The position numbers and the translations under genes were made by a program. 64,000 nt of DNA, taken from positions 495,001 through 559,000 of the forward strand of contig JAUIRK010000463.1 in the NCBI GenBank assembly GCA_030549495.1, given 5' to 3'. Within the stretch, counting starts at the first letter, position 1; each line of letters begins with the position of its first letter. Shown piece by piece: positions 1 through 11,570 of this stretch. This stretch comes from Nectonema munidae. Its lineage: Eukaryota > Nematomorpha > Nectonematoida > Nectonematidae. The notes under the pieces are model-generated. The model did not search any database. It worked only from the letters and a program-made list of their open reading frames with translations, and was not told the origin of the DNA.

Positions 1-764
1 CGATTTTTCATCTATTCATAGAGCTCATTTTTGAAGGAAACACAGTCATGATCTTACATGTCATGATATCATTTAGAAATTTTTGGCATCTACTGTTTCT
101 AATATACCTGCCTGCCCCATGAGCCCAAATTGGGAAACATAGGTTCCGAGCATTGGAAACTATGTGTTTAAAGTAAGTAAACGAATTGTTAGAGAAATCA
201 TATTAAACATCGGTGAACTAAAGCTATAGATGTGTAAGCTTGTAATAGATATAAGCTTTTCTTTAAGACAATATTCTAAATATTATTTTTTAAATATACA
301 TACAAGCTTTTCTTTTAAAACAAAAGATATTCGGTGCACTTATGTCAAATCATTTCTCTTATGCAAAATATAATCTATTCACCAAATTCATGAAGATAAA
401 CAGCTTTAAAACCACCTTATCCCAAAGATCTCATATTCTGTTATGAGCAGGGCCAGTTTTACCAAATTGACGCCCGCACCTTAGGGGGTCTCTGCACACG
501 AGTTACTATTTTTTTTAGCTTTTCTGTATTCTAGGAGCTAAGTGAAAATATTGATTATTATCAAACTATTTTGAAAATAAAAAAGCTAGTAAACTCTTTT
601 TTCTAAAAAGCAGCATGTGTGTGTGCCTTTCATTTATATTAAATATAAATTCAATATTTTCTATCAAACTTTCGTATATCTTAATAATTAGCGATTATAC
701 GCCTCCGACAAGTATACATATTTAAAATTGGGCAAACAATGGGAAAGTAAGAGTAGGAACTCAC
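1..764 (-). other. Cobl-like intron 9 (partial)
   Basis: AT-rich intronic sequence after the exon 9 donor. The only structured part is a hAT-like end at about 447 (CAGGGCCAGTTTTACC followed by a GC-rich block), resembling other CAGGGCC ends in the window. No further exon was seen. Confidence 0.5.
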
Positions 765-1309
765 TTTCTTCTTTTCTTTAGATAGGGCGACATTTGATTC
801 TGATTTGCATTTGCTATAATTGTTGTAGCTCTTTTTTTCCTGGACGCCGCCATACGCAATTCCATCTATCCGCTTGCCTTCCTTCAAGGGTAGGCTTTCA
901 TTAAGACCAACATCTGCAATTGAGGAAGATTTGAGTGTTTTTGCTCTGTTGTAACTCGAAGTTTGGTGAGGCAGAGGTGATGAGCGTAGGGATAAAGACG
1001 CTTCACTACTCGATTCCAGAAAGGATGAAAGGCTTGCTCGCGACTCATTTGCGCTCCTTCCTTTCAGAAGTGGGAGAGCGTTTTGGTCGCAGTTTTGAAT
1101 TTCTCTCATACGAACATCACTTATTATACTCGTCGCTATGTCACTTTTAGTGAAATTAGCATCTTCGATTAGAAGAGAAGAAGAATGCTTGAAAAGAGGT
1201 GCACAATCATTTTTAACGATGATCGAATTCTCTTTGTCATCTAGTATTATGGTGTTGGAGTAGCTTTCTTTATCTCCATTACGCGAGAAGGAAGAGAATA
1301 TATTTCTAA
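765..1309 (-). CDS. cobl: Cobl-like exon 9 (Ser-rich, continues outside window)
   Basis: 545 nt, the longest exon seen. The acceptor is ACTTAG ending at 1310 (TTTAG at 1316 is an in-frame alternative adding two codons). It starts with two nucleotides, in phase with exon 8, and ends KEKKK at a consensus donor AAA|GTGAGT at 765/764 in phase 0. About 181 codons: NIFSSFSRNGDKESYSN, then a Ser/Asn-rich region, RASLSSFLESSSEASLSLRS near the middle and a KSYNNYSKCKSES segment near the end. It looks disordered, with many possible phosphorylation sites, and lacks a WH2 motif. No following exon was recognised in 1-764. Confidence 0.75.
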
Positions 1310-1381
1310 CTAAGTCTAAACACGATTATTTGGTTATGTGCCCAAAATGTTCTGGTGTGTATTAGTTCTTTAAGATATACA

Positions 1382-1622
1382 TTAAGGAAGGTAGCGGTGT
1401 TAACTAATACAAGTGAAGCAAACATGCTATAGAATTCATTGATACCCAGTGTACATTGAGAAATAAATCTTTGAAAAAATCGTTTGGGATTTTAACTAGT
1501 AGAGTTTCTGAATATCCTAGCACTATGCTACATCACTACACCCTCGAGATGAATAGGTGTGAATGAATTCTATACCATGATTACTTCACTTGGCTCAGTT
1601 AAAATAATACTACCTTCCTAAG
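1382..1622. repeat. Foldback MITE in intron 8
   Basis: Two arms of about 60 bp face each other: 1383-1443 (TTAAGGAAGGTAGCGGTGTT ... ATAGAATTCATT) and 1561-1622, whose reverse complement begins TTAGGAAGGTAGTATTATTT and ends ATAGAATTCATT. The middle is unique and there is no ORF, so it is a non-autonomous inverted-repeat element. It lies directly upstream of the exon 9 acceptor. Confidence 0.65.
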
Positions 1623-1866
1623 CCCACACCATCTCATCGTCAGTTTTACCTGTCGCAAGCGATTTTGGATTTGGGACAGAACCGACGATTTTATTGAATA
1701 GTGATGCCCATTTTGATCATTGGACTTATAGGCAATTAAATGAACTTTTACATCAAATTACTTAATCTAGCCTGCTTTTATCAGATGAAATCGGCAATGT
1801 ATATCTTAAAGCTAAACAAATTTTTATCGTGTGGATAAAATGCTTTGAGCAAAGCTTTTAAAATAC

Positions 1867-2036
1867 TTGAGCTAAAATCGTCGATTTCTTTTAAGTAGCG
1901 GGAGGGCTTTTCTTGGTCGCATACTTCATCTTCCACACCTCCTTCTGTATTTAACTGTAAAGACTTTTTTTCTTTGATGTCGTAGAAAGTTACATAATTT
2001 TTGGAAGATTTATAGTTGGTTTTGATTTCATTCGTT
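1867..2036 (-). CDS. cobl: Cobl-like exon 8
   Basis: 170 nt. The acceptor TTTTGAATTATTTTAG ends at 2037 and supplies the single A that completes Glu after exon 7; the product continues TNEIKTNYKSSKNYVTFYDI and includes an acidic GGVEDEVCDQEK stretch and YLKEIDDFSSS. The donor is CTCAA|GTATTT at 1867/1866 (weak, but the only GT in the right phase), leaving one nucleotide for exon 9. The frame stays open to 1781 beyond the donor; those codons would contain a stop before exon 9 and are treated as intron. There is no recognised domain and no WH2 signature. Confidence 0.68.
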
Positions 2037-3193
2037 CTAAAATAATTCAAAAGCTTTCAAATTAGACGAGGTAGAGTTTATACATAGGGCACCCCCATAT
2101 GTGTATACAAACAACACGCTCTTTTTGATATAGAACTCTTGCAAAGCAATAATAATAATCCTTATCATTTAGGGTTACCAGATTTTTTGTAATAAAAATC
2201 TTCTCACATATGATTTTATTTCTTCAAATGTGAGATAATGTTGACACACATTTTTTTTTATAGTATTTCTACTATTAACGCTACAACTTGTGGTAATACT
2301 TATACTACTGCTACTACAAATTTTAATAATAACAAAAAATGATAAAAAAAAATAATAGTTCATTTAACTTATTGGAAAGAATAATAAAATATTAGAAAAA
2401 AATTTATTTAAAGTTTACTAAGCTGGCAAAATAGTAAGGGAAGTAATATATTAGCATCGAAAGAATGTCTTACATGATGAGATGACTGTCGACATTTTGT
2501 CCATCGGCTTTTTGTCTGTTTACGCTTATTAGCACGTAATCATTATTTATTCATTTATTGTCTAATTCATAAATATTTTTATTATGTTAAGAGAAATTTA
2601 TTATATTAATTCAGTTTTTGAACTGGTGAGAACAAAAAGTTACTATTTTGAGTTAAATGAATCTAAAAAATAACATGATAACTTTTAGAATCAAATATTA
2701 CTTATACATGTCTACACATGAAAAGTGAAAGCCAGCATTTATGATTATTAGGCGTCCTTAAAACTTTGTTTGAGGAAGTAGAACAAAATCATAAAAATCA
2801 GATGTCATTCCAAAAACCATGACATCTGGTAACCCATAGAAAAATAACTCAAAACATATTTTAAATTTAAAGCACAAAAATATTATATTATGCAGGATTT
2901 TTTGCTCTATTACGTAGTTGTTGCATTTTCCGAATGAAAAAGAATATCTGGTCATTTGTGATTCAGTCGACAGGATAGCAAAAGAGTGCTCAATCTTTAT
3001 TTATCATGTAGGTCCAAGGTAGTAAAAATTATTGGAATCACGCATCAATCACTTTAAATTGTAGATAAAATGGATAGTGATAAGGTAGTATATTTTCTTG
3101 ATAGCCGTTATGATCCGTTTATGATCTTTATTGATTTAACTTTTCAGAAACATTTTATCTACATCAAAAATTTAAAGCAAAAGATTTACTTAC

Positions 3194-3392
3194 TCAGTTT
3201 CTCCATTAAGAGCATCCATATAGCTGGAATCGTTGCTGGTAGTCATGGAGAAGGCTGAGTTGCGTGAATTTTCATTAACATTTATCTCATCTTCTTTGTC
3301 ATCTCCATTTGATTGGATTCTATGGTTGGAAGAATCAGAGTTGGGTCTTGGTGGAGCTTTTTTCTTTTTCCTCGAAGAGTTTGTGAGGCTTT
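3194..3392 (-). CDS. cobl: Cobl-like exon 7 (second KKAPxPP motif)
   Basis: 199 nt, acceptor TTTCTTGAGTAG ending at 3393, donor CTGA|GTAAGT at 3194/3193, a perfect consensus. The first two nucleotides complete a Glu codon begun in exon 6; the product then reads SLTNSSRKKKKAPPRPNSDS, giving a second lysine-run APPRP motif at about residues 583-591, then an Asn/Asp/Glu-rich segment with SFMTT-like serines and SSYMDALNGETE at its end. It leaves two nucleotides (GA) for exon 8. The plus-strand open frames over the same bases are shadows of this exon. Confidence 0.82.
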
Positions 3393-4079
3393 CTACTCAA
3401 GAAATTAGCATAAATCATGAAATAAAAAAGTAAAAGTTAATGCGAGTGTGTTTGCTGAAACGTTGAAAACAAAACAATCCTATACCATGAATTAGCATAC
3501 ACGCTTGCAATATAAAACAAGGTTAACGCATTTGACGTACCCTTTCTTTTCTGCTTCTCACAGTGAGTAGTATGTAAATTACGCCTGATGGATGCTGACG
3601 TTTGTTGTTAAGTCTTAAAAATTACTTTTCGATTTTTTTATTATGAAATCGACAATATAAGAGTTGCACTGTGCCTATGTTACATACCCCGTTAAATTCC
3701 TATCGCTAAGGGTTTTTGAAACTAATCAGGAGCTTATCTTTTTCAACGAGTTTTTGTAAAACTAAACACTAGAAAAGCTGAGATTTAAGTTTTTTAAGTG
3801 AAAAAAGATACATATCTAATTTTATAGGAAAAACATATAAAATTTAAGAATTTTTATCGACAAATGGAAATTTTATTTTGAAAATGCAAAAAAAATATAT
3901 TTTTAATAAATTTTAAATGTATACAAAAAATGCTAAAAATTGTAATATTTGATTTAATTCTAAAATCTATGGGTTACCAGTCAATGTCTCATTTTTTTTT
4001 AAATTAGTTTCAATTTTAACATGTCTCAAAAACATTCCCTCTGCTTTTCTAGTGAGCAGATGATTTTCATTTTATTAGA

Positions 4080-4285
4080 CACCGGTGCCCCATTCGGTCT
4101 GAAAGGATAAAAAAGGGATGTGGAATTTTACATCCTTAACTTGTTCTTCTCACGCACTTTTCATCACTTCAAACAGCGAAGTTAAGCCGCTTTAAATAAC
4201 GCAAACGATTTCTTGATTTAAGCGATTTATAAATCAAGTTACTTAATCCAGTCCGCTCTTTTAGGAGTGATTGGCTTAACAAGAA
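4080..4285. repeat. Possible inverted-repeat element in intron 6
   Basis: A GC-richer block with facing arms around TTAACTTGTTCTTCTCACGC (about 4137-4157) and TTAACAAGAAGAACAGGCGG (about 4274-4293). The middle carries internal repeats of AAGCGATTT and TTGATTTA type. No coding potential is visible. Boundaries are approximate. Confidence 0.4.
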
Positions 4286-4806
4286 GAACAGGCGGTAGCA
4301 ATCTGATATAAATGGAAGTCATGTCTGCATACCTCCTTCAAAGTACACATCAGATGTGCGCTACTAGACAATTGCTTAAAATTCTATTTAAGAGTGCATG
4401 GACTTAACTTTTATACAATGTTGTTCAAATTTCATTTATTAATTATTTATATTTACTCAAAAATTCTCAACAAAAAAACAAAAAGTCTAAAAACTAATTT
4501 TTTTTTAATTATCAATTTTTTATCAGTCAAATTATAAACTGCTATAGCAAACGAACCCATTGCTCTATAAGGAAAGCCAGAAGTGAAAAGTCTAATAAAA
4601 TGAGTTAAAAATATTATTACCAAATATAACTCTCAATTTTAAAAAATTTGAATAAACAATGCTTTGTAAATTAAGTTATTTAATTTATAATCATATCATA
4701 TTTCCTGTTTATTATTGAAAATAGTAAATTTAAATCTGTTACCTATTATTTAGTTGACTTTACACTTTTACAGTGTACAAGTTAAATAATAGTGCATATA
4801 AACTAC

Positions 4807-5089
4807 CTTTTTCATCATTTGAAATACTGTGTTGCGTTTGATTGATTTGACTGTTGCCAATTGTTTCTTCAGATTGATTGTCAATATCTTCTGAAGACTT
4901 AATCATCGTCAAGTCTGGAGATCGATGCCCTCCGAGCGAGGAGCCATGGTAGCCACTGGAGTCAGAAGACTGTCGGCTGTGCTGGTAAACAACTTTCACA
5001 TCACGCTCTTCTTTTCTTGCCTTTTCTGTTTGGTTTTGTCTGTTAATGGCCTTAATGCTTTCATTGTTAAACTGCATCTTTGAAGTTTT
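4807..5089 (-). CDS. cobl: Cobl-like exon 6 (charged helix and SSDSSGYH motif)
   Basis: 283 nt from an acceptor TTTTAATAG ending at 5090 to a strong donor AAAAAG|GTAGTT at 4807/4806. It starts in phase 0 (KTSKMQFNNESIKAINRQNQ, a likely charged helix) and reaches SRQSSDSSGYHGSSLGGHRS at about residues 518-537, then an acidic Ser/Gln-rich stretch ending SISNDEK. The SDSSGYH string is reminiscent of a short Ser-rich motif in vertebrate Cobl between the KRAP region and the C-terminus; that comparison is from memory. The exon ends with one nucleotide (G), matched by the two-nucleotide start of exon 7. The in-frame ATG inside it is an internal methionine, not a gene start. Confidence 0.8.
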
Positions 5090-5589
5090 CTATTAAAATC
5101 AATGAATTCGTTGGAATATAAATTTTTATGGGAGGAGAGAACAGGGAACTTTTTTCATAATTTTTAAACAATGTTTCCTACAGCAAAATTCCGTTGTGTA
5201 GAAGTTGAAAATTAAAACTTCGATACAACCCAATTTTGAGAAAAACAAAGTTCCAAAATTTGAGGTTATTTTCTCAAAAAGATCGTCAGAAATTTGAGGT
5301 GTGATATTTTCAGAGTAAACTTTATTATTGGTAAAGGAAGAAACGATTGCAATCAGGATTGTATTTTCTCTGATTTTTATTAAAAATAATAATTTCAAAA
5401 TACTAAATGCACAATCCATTACAGAATTTTAAACGAAGAAGAAATTTAACAAAATTTTAAAAATACAGAGCAGAAACAAAATTTTATTTAAATTTGAAGA
5501 ATTAATCTGTGATTTTAATTTGTATTTTTAATTTCTGATTTTTAAATTAAGTATTTCTCATATACTTGTTATAATTGTGCATACAAGGT

Positions 5590-5935
5590 TGACGTCCAGT
5601 GGCTGGTCCACTAACTTTTACTCCTAACATTCTAAAAATGAAGAAAGTCAGATGGCATACTCTTAACATCTTCATTCGTGGATCATCTAAGTTTCAACAT
5701 CCGCATCCTCAATTTTTAAATATTTTTCTTTTTCCCATATACCCAAAAGTTTTTTTCAATTTTTAATCCATCCAAAATTTTTATAAGTACGTCTTTATGA
5801 TAACGCATATGCATTCTCTCAATTTTTTGGAAATATAAAACTTGTGTTTGCTTAGATATCCACATCTAAGCTTCATGATATCCACCGTAGGATGTTAAAT
5901 TTGATATCCGCATCCGGGGATACAAAGAATTTCAC
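5590..5935. repeat. hAT-like remnant with GATATCCGCATCC repeats
   Basis: Contains CATCCGCATCCTCAATTTTT, a GATATCCACATCTAAG string and GATATCCGCATCCGGGGAT, the same motif that forms the ends of the element at 34940-35711. Probably an older, rearranged copy of the same hAT family. No coding part is visible. Confidence 0.4.
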
Positions 5936-6112
5936 AGCCGATAATACATGCTGCAAATATTAAAATGAATTAAATACCAACCAAATGTTTTATAACTTAT
6001 CAATATTACTCAAAAGTACACTTCCTCATTTTAACAAGAAATGAGTTCCTTTTAATCCAATTTGGTATGTCAAAATCGGCTATAGTTAAAATTTGAAAAA
6101 TGACAAAATTAC

Positions 6113-6322
6113 AATTTCGGTTTTGCTAGTGTTTAGCTTTTCTTTGGGCGGTTTCGGTGCCTTCTTTTTGATTGACGAAGAATTTTCTAGGGAGGACGTT
6201 CTAAAATAATCTTCATTATCCGTTCTTTCATTTGGAGAAGAGTAGTGACTTTCTATCATCTTCAGGCTTTGAATTTTAGGAGTGACATTGTTGCTTTCTT
6301 CGATAGAGTTCTTGAGAGTTTT
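6113..6322 (-). CDS. cobl: Cobl-like exon 5 (first KKAPxPP motif)
   Basis: Acceptor TTATGCTTTTTAAG ending at 6323, 70 complete codons (about residues 411-480), then a donor ATT|GTAATT at 6113/6112, phase 0 at both ends. The translation starts KTLKNSIEESNNVTPKIQSL and carries SSSIKKKAPKPPKEK near residues 459-472. This lysine-run-then-APxPP signature resembles the KKRRAP-type motifs repeated in vertebrate Cobl, where they bind SH3 domains of syndapin/PACSIN. Open frame continues upstream of the acceptor but is AT-rich and not needed. The motif placement after two ubiquitin-like domains supports the family call. Confidence 0.78.
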
Positions 6323-8293
6323 CTTAAAAAGCATAAATATATGGATGCTTTCGGTCGCTAAATTTTTGTAAAGAAATTCACTTGAAGAGCACATCACCTT
6401 TAAATTGAATTCGCCAAAACTAGGGATGGGAACCAGAAAAAAATACCTGTCATTTATCGATAGATTTAAACTACAGAGTATTTAGGGCCGCCTTTTCAAG
6501 GGAAAATTACTGTTGCTTTATGCTTATATAAATTTAAGCTCTACAAACAATTTCCTTCTGTATTTACAAAAGAAATAAATTGTGAATTGCGATGCAAAAA
6601 CGCTAAGCATATTTAGTGGTGTTCTCGATGATGGTAGTCTGAACTTATGGCTTCTGAAGGTGATGGCTATTTGTAAATTATAGTACTGGGCTACTGAGAT
6701 CTAAATAATGATAAAATACTTTTATTTATTCAAAAAATCATAATAGAAGTGATTTTTTTTATTTCTAATGAAATTAATTTAATCAAAAATGGAATTCACA
6801 GGCAATCAAAAATTCTACTCGAGAATGTATCGATGAAAATGATGTCGGTAATTTGCGAGCTATAGACATGGCTTTTCCTTTACATGAATGAAAACAGCAT
6901 TCCAAGTATCTTTCAAAAAAAGAAATTATTATTAAAATTAAAAATTTAGATCCTAATGCTCACAAGATTTATTGAATGTATTTGAGAACCTATAGCGTAT
7001 ACAGCCAATACATTCTGGACAAAAATATAGGTTATCCTTTAAATATCTTCTTTTATCATCATTCAAATAAAAACAGAGTTTATCTTTAAATGATCTTCCT
7101 TTGGATGCAAGGAATTGAAATGATTTTAAGTATAAAAAGGCAACCTCTTGATTCATCTAGAACAGGGGTTGTTGAGCTTTATTCAAAATCGACACATACA
7201 CTATAAAAGTGATGCATGGTAGGCATTCTAGTTGTGATTTTGCAAAATAAAGACTTCTTATTTTAGTTTAATTTATTTTTGGATATAAAAAGAAAACAAA
7301 TATAATATTAGTTTAGCTATTACTCTATGAAAGTAAATTCTTTGAATGTGAGATGTTATTTGAAAAGGGAGCAAAGAGTAGAAAACGTGTGTAAAACACA
7401 AATCTAAGTACTTCAATACTTTAATTTCAACCAAGAAATGATTATTTACCATTGTAAACCTAGATTTTTTCACATTCTAATTAATCCTAATATAATAACG
7501 AAAATCTTCATATTTCTTCGTTGTGAGTGTTCGGTCAAGACTACTAAGACATATTTACCTTTACATAGAATATTTATATAATGGGGTCATCGAGATTTAA
7601 TAACAAATAAAATTCAGAATCATTGGTCTAGCTGATTTAGCATAATCTTTTCCATTTGAGGATCTTTCATGCCTTGATTATTTTCTATCACATATTATGG
7701 CTCATTACCAGCATTTGCTTGAAACTATCACTAGTTCCTTTCTGGTTATTTTTTGATTTTTCATATAATGGAATTGTGATGAGTGAAAATATGACTCGGA
7801 ACTTTTCAAATCTAGAAGCAGGTACCGTTTTTATCCATGGCTAAGACTATTTAATGTAATTTTGGTGATTTGCTTGAAATAACATTTCTTAAATTTGACA
7901 AAAGTAGTATTCTATAGAATGTGTTTGTTGGAATTTTTCATTTCACTTATTATTCAGTCTGCATATAAACTCTGTTGGGGTGTAACGTAAATGAAAGAAA
8001 ACGTAATATAAATCTAAAGGCAAAAAGAAAACCATAAATTTTCTCAAGTTCTTATTTTGTTCCTTCTACTAAGAGACGAATGAGCGTAAATGATAGCAGC
8101 GTGTTTGAATGACTAGTATTTGTAACGAAATTGATGTTGAAGATGGAGTCTTTTTTTCTCCGAATGCAATTTGGTTTTAAAAATATTTAAGTACAGAGAA
8201 ATCAAATTCTATGAAGAAATATTGAAGTGGATGGTGAGTTAAAAAAAATATTTTAAAAGATTACTTTTTGATAAATTATGGAAAGAGTGTTAC

Positions 8294-8460
8294 CTTGTTT
8301 TTATGCTTGAAGTTATGGAAGAACTTCTTCAAGTTGCCCATTTTGCTGCCAATAGTCATAGTTGAGCCAAATGTCAAGTTACTAGAGAAGTAGGATGGAT
8401 TTGATGATGAAAGTGTTGAAGATTTGAGCAAACTTTTTGGCTTTATAGATGATAGAGTAT
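8294..8460 (-). CDS. cobl: Cobl-like exon 4 (Ser/Lys-rich linker)
   Basis: A short exon of 167 nt. The acceptor TGCATTTTTAAG ends at 8461 and the donor is AACAAG|GTAACA at 8294/8293. It begins with two nucleotides (AT), which with the last A of exon 3 make an Asn codon, and it ends on a codon boundary, exactly what exon 5 needs. The product (about residues 355-410) contains LSSIKPKSLLKSSTLSSSN and ends GNLKKFFHNFKHKNK, a basic amphipathic stretch. There is no catalytic domain. It was found by looking for the phase link missing between exons 3 and 5, so it is a prediction without an independent match, but codon content and splice sites are convincing. Confidence 0.75.
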
Positions 8461-8627
8461 CTTAAAAATGCAAATATACAACATTAATATCAAGCTATTT
8501 AAAAAGGCAGAACGTTTATATATTGCTTCAATTAAAACAAGGGTTCGTTTATTTTGAACGGTGAATAATATAGAAAACCGAAAAATGTGGTTCAATTCAA
8601 ATATATATTCTTAAGCTCTTCACCTTT

Positions 8628-9245
8628 TCATGTCCAACGCGACACCGGCAAGAGCGTATTTATGTCGGAGATTGGACAGGCCACTCCTTTTCTCAAATCC
8701 CATAAAATGAAAATAGCCTGCTTCAAGTTATATAAAAGCTGATTTAAAAAGATAAACACGCAAAATATGCAGCTTAAATGTCTAAATACAATAATTATTA
8801 TCCAATAGAAAAGATAATACAGGCAGGCCAAAAATAGAAAAATAAGACTTGAAGAAAAAGGACTCAAAGGTTTGAAAAGTACTGACTTCAAAATATCAAG
8901 TTTGTTCTTCAAAGCAAAAAGGATCCCTGAGTATAAAGGACATGTGTTCAAAAAAATAAACAACATAATTATGAAAATGGAATCCTTATTTGGAAAAATA
9001 CTTGCCAAATTTGCCCAAAATATTTCTTGAATCGACACGATAACTTTAATCATAACTGGTATAAAGGAAATGACAAGTTTGATTGATATACTATTGAACA
9101 AATTATGTGGGAAAAGTTTAACTATTGTTTCAAGTGTTGTAATTATCAATTGTTCCCAGATAGAAAGGCATGTATACTGAATCCCGTCAATCCGGTATAG
9201 GATAATGCATTCCATAAAAGTTTGCATACAAAAAATGTGATGCAT
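8628..9245 (-). CDS. Unidentified multi-pass membrane protein ORF inside Cobl intron 3
   Basis: A single open frame of 205 codons from an ATG at 9245 (MHHIFCMQTFMECIILYRID) to a stop at 8628; a few more codons are open upstream without ATG. It is far longer than expected by chance at this base composition. At least four long hydrophobic segments are visible, around residues 55-80, 92-117, 137-162 and 165-190, separated by short charged loops (FPNKDS, FALKNKLDILKS). The N-terminus is less hydrophobic. The C-terminus is short and polar (SDINTLLPVSRWT). The overall look is a small chemoreceptor- or transporter-like membrane protein, but I recognise no family motif, including the C-terminal TYxxxxxQF of gustatory receptors. 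It could be an exon of a nested same-strand gene or a recent pseudogene. Confidence 0.5.
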   Translation of the reverse strand: MHHIFCMQTFMECIILYRIDGIQYTCLSIWEQLIITTLETIVKLFPHNLFNSISIKLVISFIPVMIKVIVSIQEIFWANLASIFPNKDSIFIIMLFIFLNTCPLYSGILFALKNKLDILKSVLFKPLSPFSSSLIFLFLACLYYLFYWIIIIVFRHLSCIFCVFIFLNQLLYNLKQAIFILWDLRKGVACPISDINTLLPVSRWT

Positions 9246-9599
9246 TGTGATTGAAAAAAAATAAACAACACAGAACAAATTTTTTGTTGATTAAGATTTT
9301 ATGATTACTTTCAGAAAATTCTTAGATCATGATTTCAAATTTGAAATCCATTTTTTCTAACACGTCTAAGTTTTTATTCCATAACTTAAATTTATTTTAA
9401 GCTTAAATAGTTCATTTGTTTGGAACTTTTAATTGAATTCTATAACTTTAAATCTCAAATTAGCCAGTATTTTAGTTTATTTAATAAAAAATACGGAAAT
9501 ATAAAAATATCGAACAAATTGTTTCTTACAAGAGCGTTTAGAATGTTTGATGTCGAAACACTAAGTTTGAATACTCGACCATTAATCAACCTTCATATT

Positions 9600-10330
9600 T
9601 TATTCCATTCAACTTGATGTCTTTTCTTCAAGAGTTCTCCATTTTCATCTCAAATCTCCAAGATTAGCAGGAAATTCATTAAGATGGCTTTTGGATATTT
9701 GAACCCAAAAGATGAAAAATTTCAGGAACATTTTCCACTAAATCTTTGAAGTTGACATCTCTTTTACTTTCTAAAAATTCTTTCTTAACAGCAAGAAATG
9801 CATTCCATGCTCTTTTCCTTTTTAATTCATTGAGTTGATGAGGCTTTGACATCAAATTAACTTTCTAGTTTATGTTACGTCACAAAAACCAGCTCTTATT
9901 TTATCATAACTTGAGTGAGAAAATGTTTTATACATAAACTTGAAACAATTTCCTTCTCCAGGCAATGCTTTAGCAGATTGTTTTATCAGCTTTAGCTTGG
10001 TTAAAGAGGTGGAAGTAGTTGATGTATAATGTTATTTTCTCCAACAGTACAACTTTTCTTAATTGCTATTTGCAACGTTTTTGCTTCGCTCGGCTATCCA
10101 ATGAACACAAGATAATGGATATTTTGTAGTTCCCTCATTGAGCTGAGCTTAAAAGTTTGACTGATATGATCAATTTGTTGTTGTCGTACTTAAGTAAATT
10201 CAATATTGTGCTCGTGTTTTTATTCAAGTGTATGGATGGCCGATATAAAGTATAAGTAGACTTGTAAATACAGGAACTGATACTTCATTTGAATGAAGCA
10301 TAGGAAGTAAAGCTAAACTTTGGATACCTT
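9600..10330 (-). pseudogene. Remnant of an uncharacterised multicopy arthropod protein family (copy 1)
   Basis: Read on the minus strand in several frames. From high to low coordinate: YKYPLSCVHW (about 10110-10135), ALPGEGNCFKFMYKTFSHSS, YDKIRAGF, then KRKRAWNAFLAVKKEFLESK with VNFKDLVENVPEIFHLLGSN (about 9700-9850), then SHLNEFPANLGDL. The order matches a large uncharacterised family I know from arthropod and cnidarian genomes, which runs YTKYPCFLCxWDSR, K(I)xxGIFDGPQIR, AWNSFxxVxxNFLGN, HSHLDFFPxNxG. Several stops and frameshifts break it, so it is a pseudogene. The upstream half (10330-10620) may belong but is not readable. Family function is unknown; multicopy spread suggests a mobile or retroposed origin. 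Confidence 0.65.
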
Positions 10331-11275
10331 GCTTTCTGTCGAGGTTTCTGGCCATAGAGCAACATGTCTTTGTATAAGACAAAATTAACAAATAACTACA
10401 CAATTTTTGCTCTCACCGTAGATAGAAATCCCCAATGTCATCTGTTTTCTTTTGCTTTTTGCCGCATATTTTCAACACATGGCTTACTTGCATTATGCGG
10501 AGATCTCAATTTATCTATAATACAAACGTTCATCTTAGATTGGCTGAGTTTGCTTTTCTCACAAATCCACTTATTTTCATTTTTGACTTTCACATATAAA
10601 AACAAAGATACAATAAATTAGATCTTCACATATATAATATATCTAAAAAATAATATAGCAAAATACAATAAATTCATATTTTTATCACATCCGTCAAAAA
10701 GGTGAAAAATGTTCAACTACCTGAATAAACAATTTCATATTAAAATATTATTACAATTAATTTTTTCAAACAAATCAAGCTTTTTTATATGCTTTTTATA
10801 TTACCTCTTTATTAACTTCGAGATAATTGCAGTTGCTTATTATCCATATATATATCTGATAGTTAGTGGTCGAGACAATATAAATTTACACACAGAAAAA
10901 AACGTGACATGATATTTAAAAAGTATTATTACTTTTGAATTTTGTGACTTATAAATATACCTAAAAAAAGCCTTAGAATTAGTTCACCAAAAAAAATTAA
11001 TTGTTCGCCTGTGAATTGTTAATATAACAGAGAAAAGTTAGTTTTACTAATGTTTCTACATGCTACCGTTTACTCTATGTATTCGGAAATAATATCAACT
11101 ATAAACAATATCTCATGTGATGATCCAGCATTTACCCCTAGACAAATATCACGTTACACGTCTCATGCGAAAAATTGTATGCGACTGCTTTAAAATAATT
11201 TATTCTTCCTTTATGACCAAAAGTTCGATCATTCAATGTAATCAAAAATTAGTTATATTTAGGTAATTGTCTGGT

Positions 11276-11570
11276 TCCATCAGGGCCAGCCTTAGGCCAC
11301 TGCAACCTATGTGGCTGCAGTGGGCCCCGCGCTTCTCATTTTTCATTTTGACGATATATTGTATGATTTCGCTAAATGCAAGGTTCGCAAAATAAAGTTA
11401 CTTTGATCGTCATTTTGTGTTATAAAAAAGTAATAAAACAAATCCCTTTTCTTTTTTTCAAAATCTTATTTCTCACTTTTAATCTTTTTTCCTACCCACA
11501 CTGGGCCCCGCGCAATCCATTTTGCATAGGGCCCGGGCCCTGTGCACCATGTAATGTAATTTAATCTCGT
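11276..11570. mobile_element. Non-autonomous DNA element with CAGGGCC-type ends
   Basis: Begins CAGGGCCAGCCTTAGGCCAC at about 11281 and closes in a GC-rich block near 11505-11550 (GGGCCCCGCGC, AGGGCCCGGGCCCTGTGCAC). The middle is AT-rich without a coding frame. CAGGG ends and GC-rich termini fit hAT-type MITEs. The right boundary and target duplication are unclear. Confidence 0.45.

Noticed and set aside
681-1109. Independent 142-codon gene starting at an internal ATG
   Set aside because: The frame continues upstream to an acceptor at 1310 and ends at a consensus donor at 764; it is part of Cobl exon 9.
935-1150. Plus-strand 71-codon ORF
   Set aside because: Shadow of Cobl exon 9.
1781-1866. 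Coding continuation of exon 8 to a stop, giving the gene's C-terminus
   Set aside because: Possible, but the phase-1 donor at 1866 joins exactly to exon 9, which has a clear protein-like frame and good splice sites.
3233-3433. Plus-strand 66-codon ORF
   Set aside because: Shadow of Cobl exon 7 on the opposite strand.
8628-9245. Gustatory receptor gene
   Set aside because: It is multi-pass, but the C-terminal TYxxxxxQF signature is absent and the length is about half that of the family.
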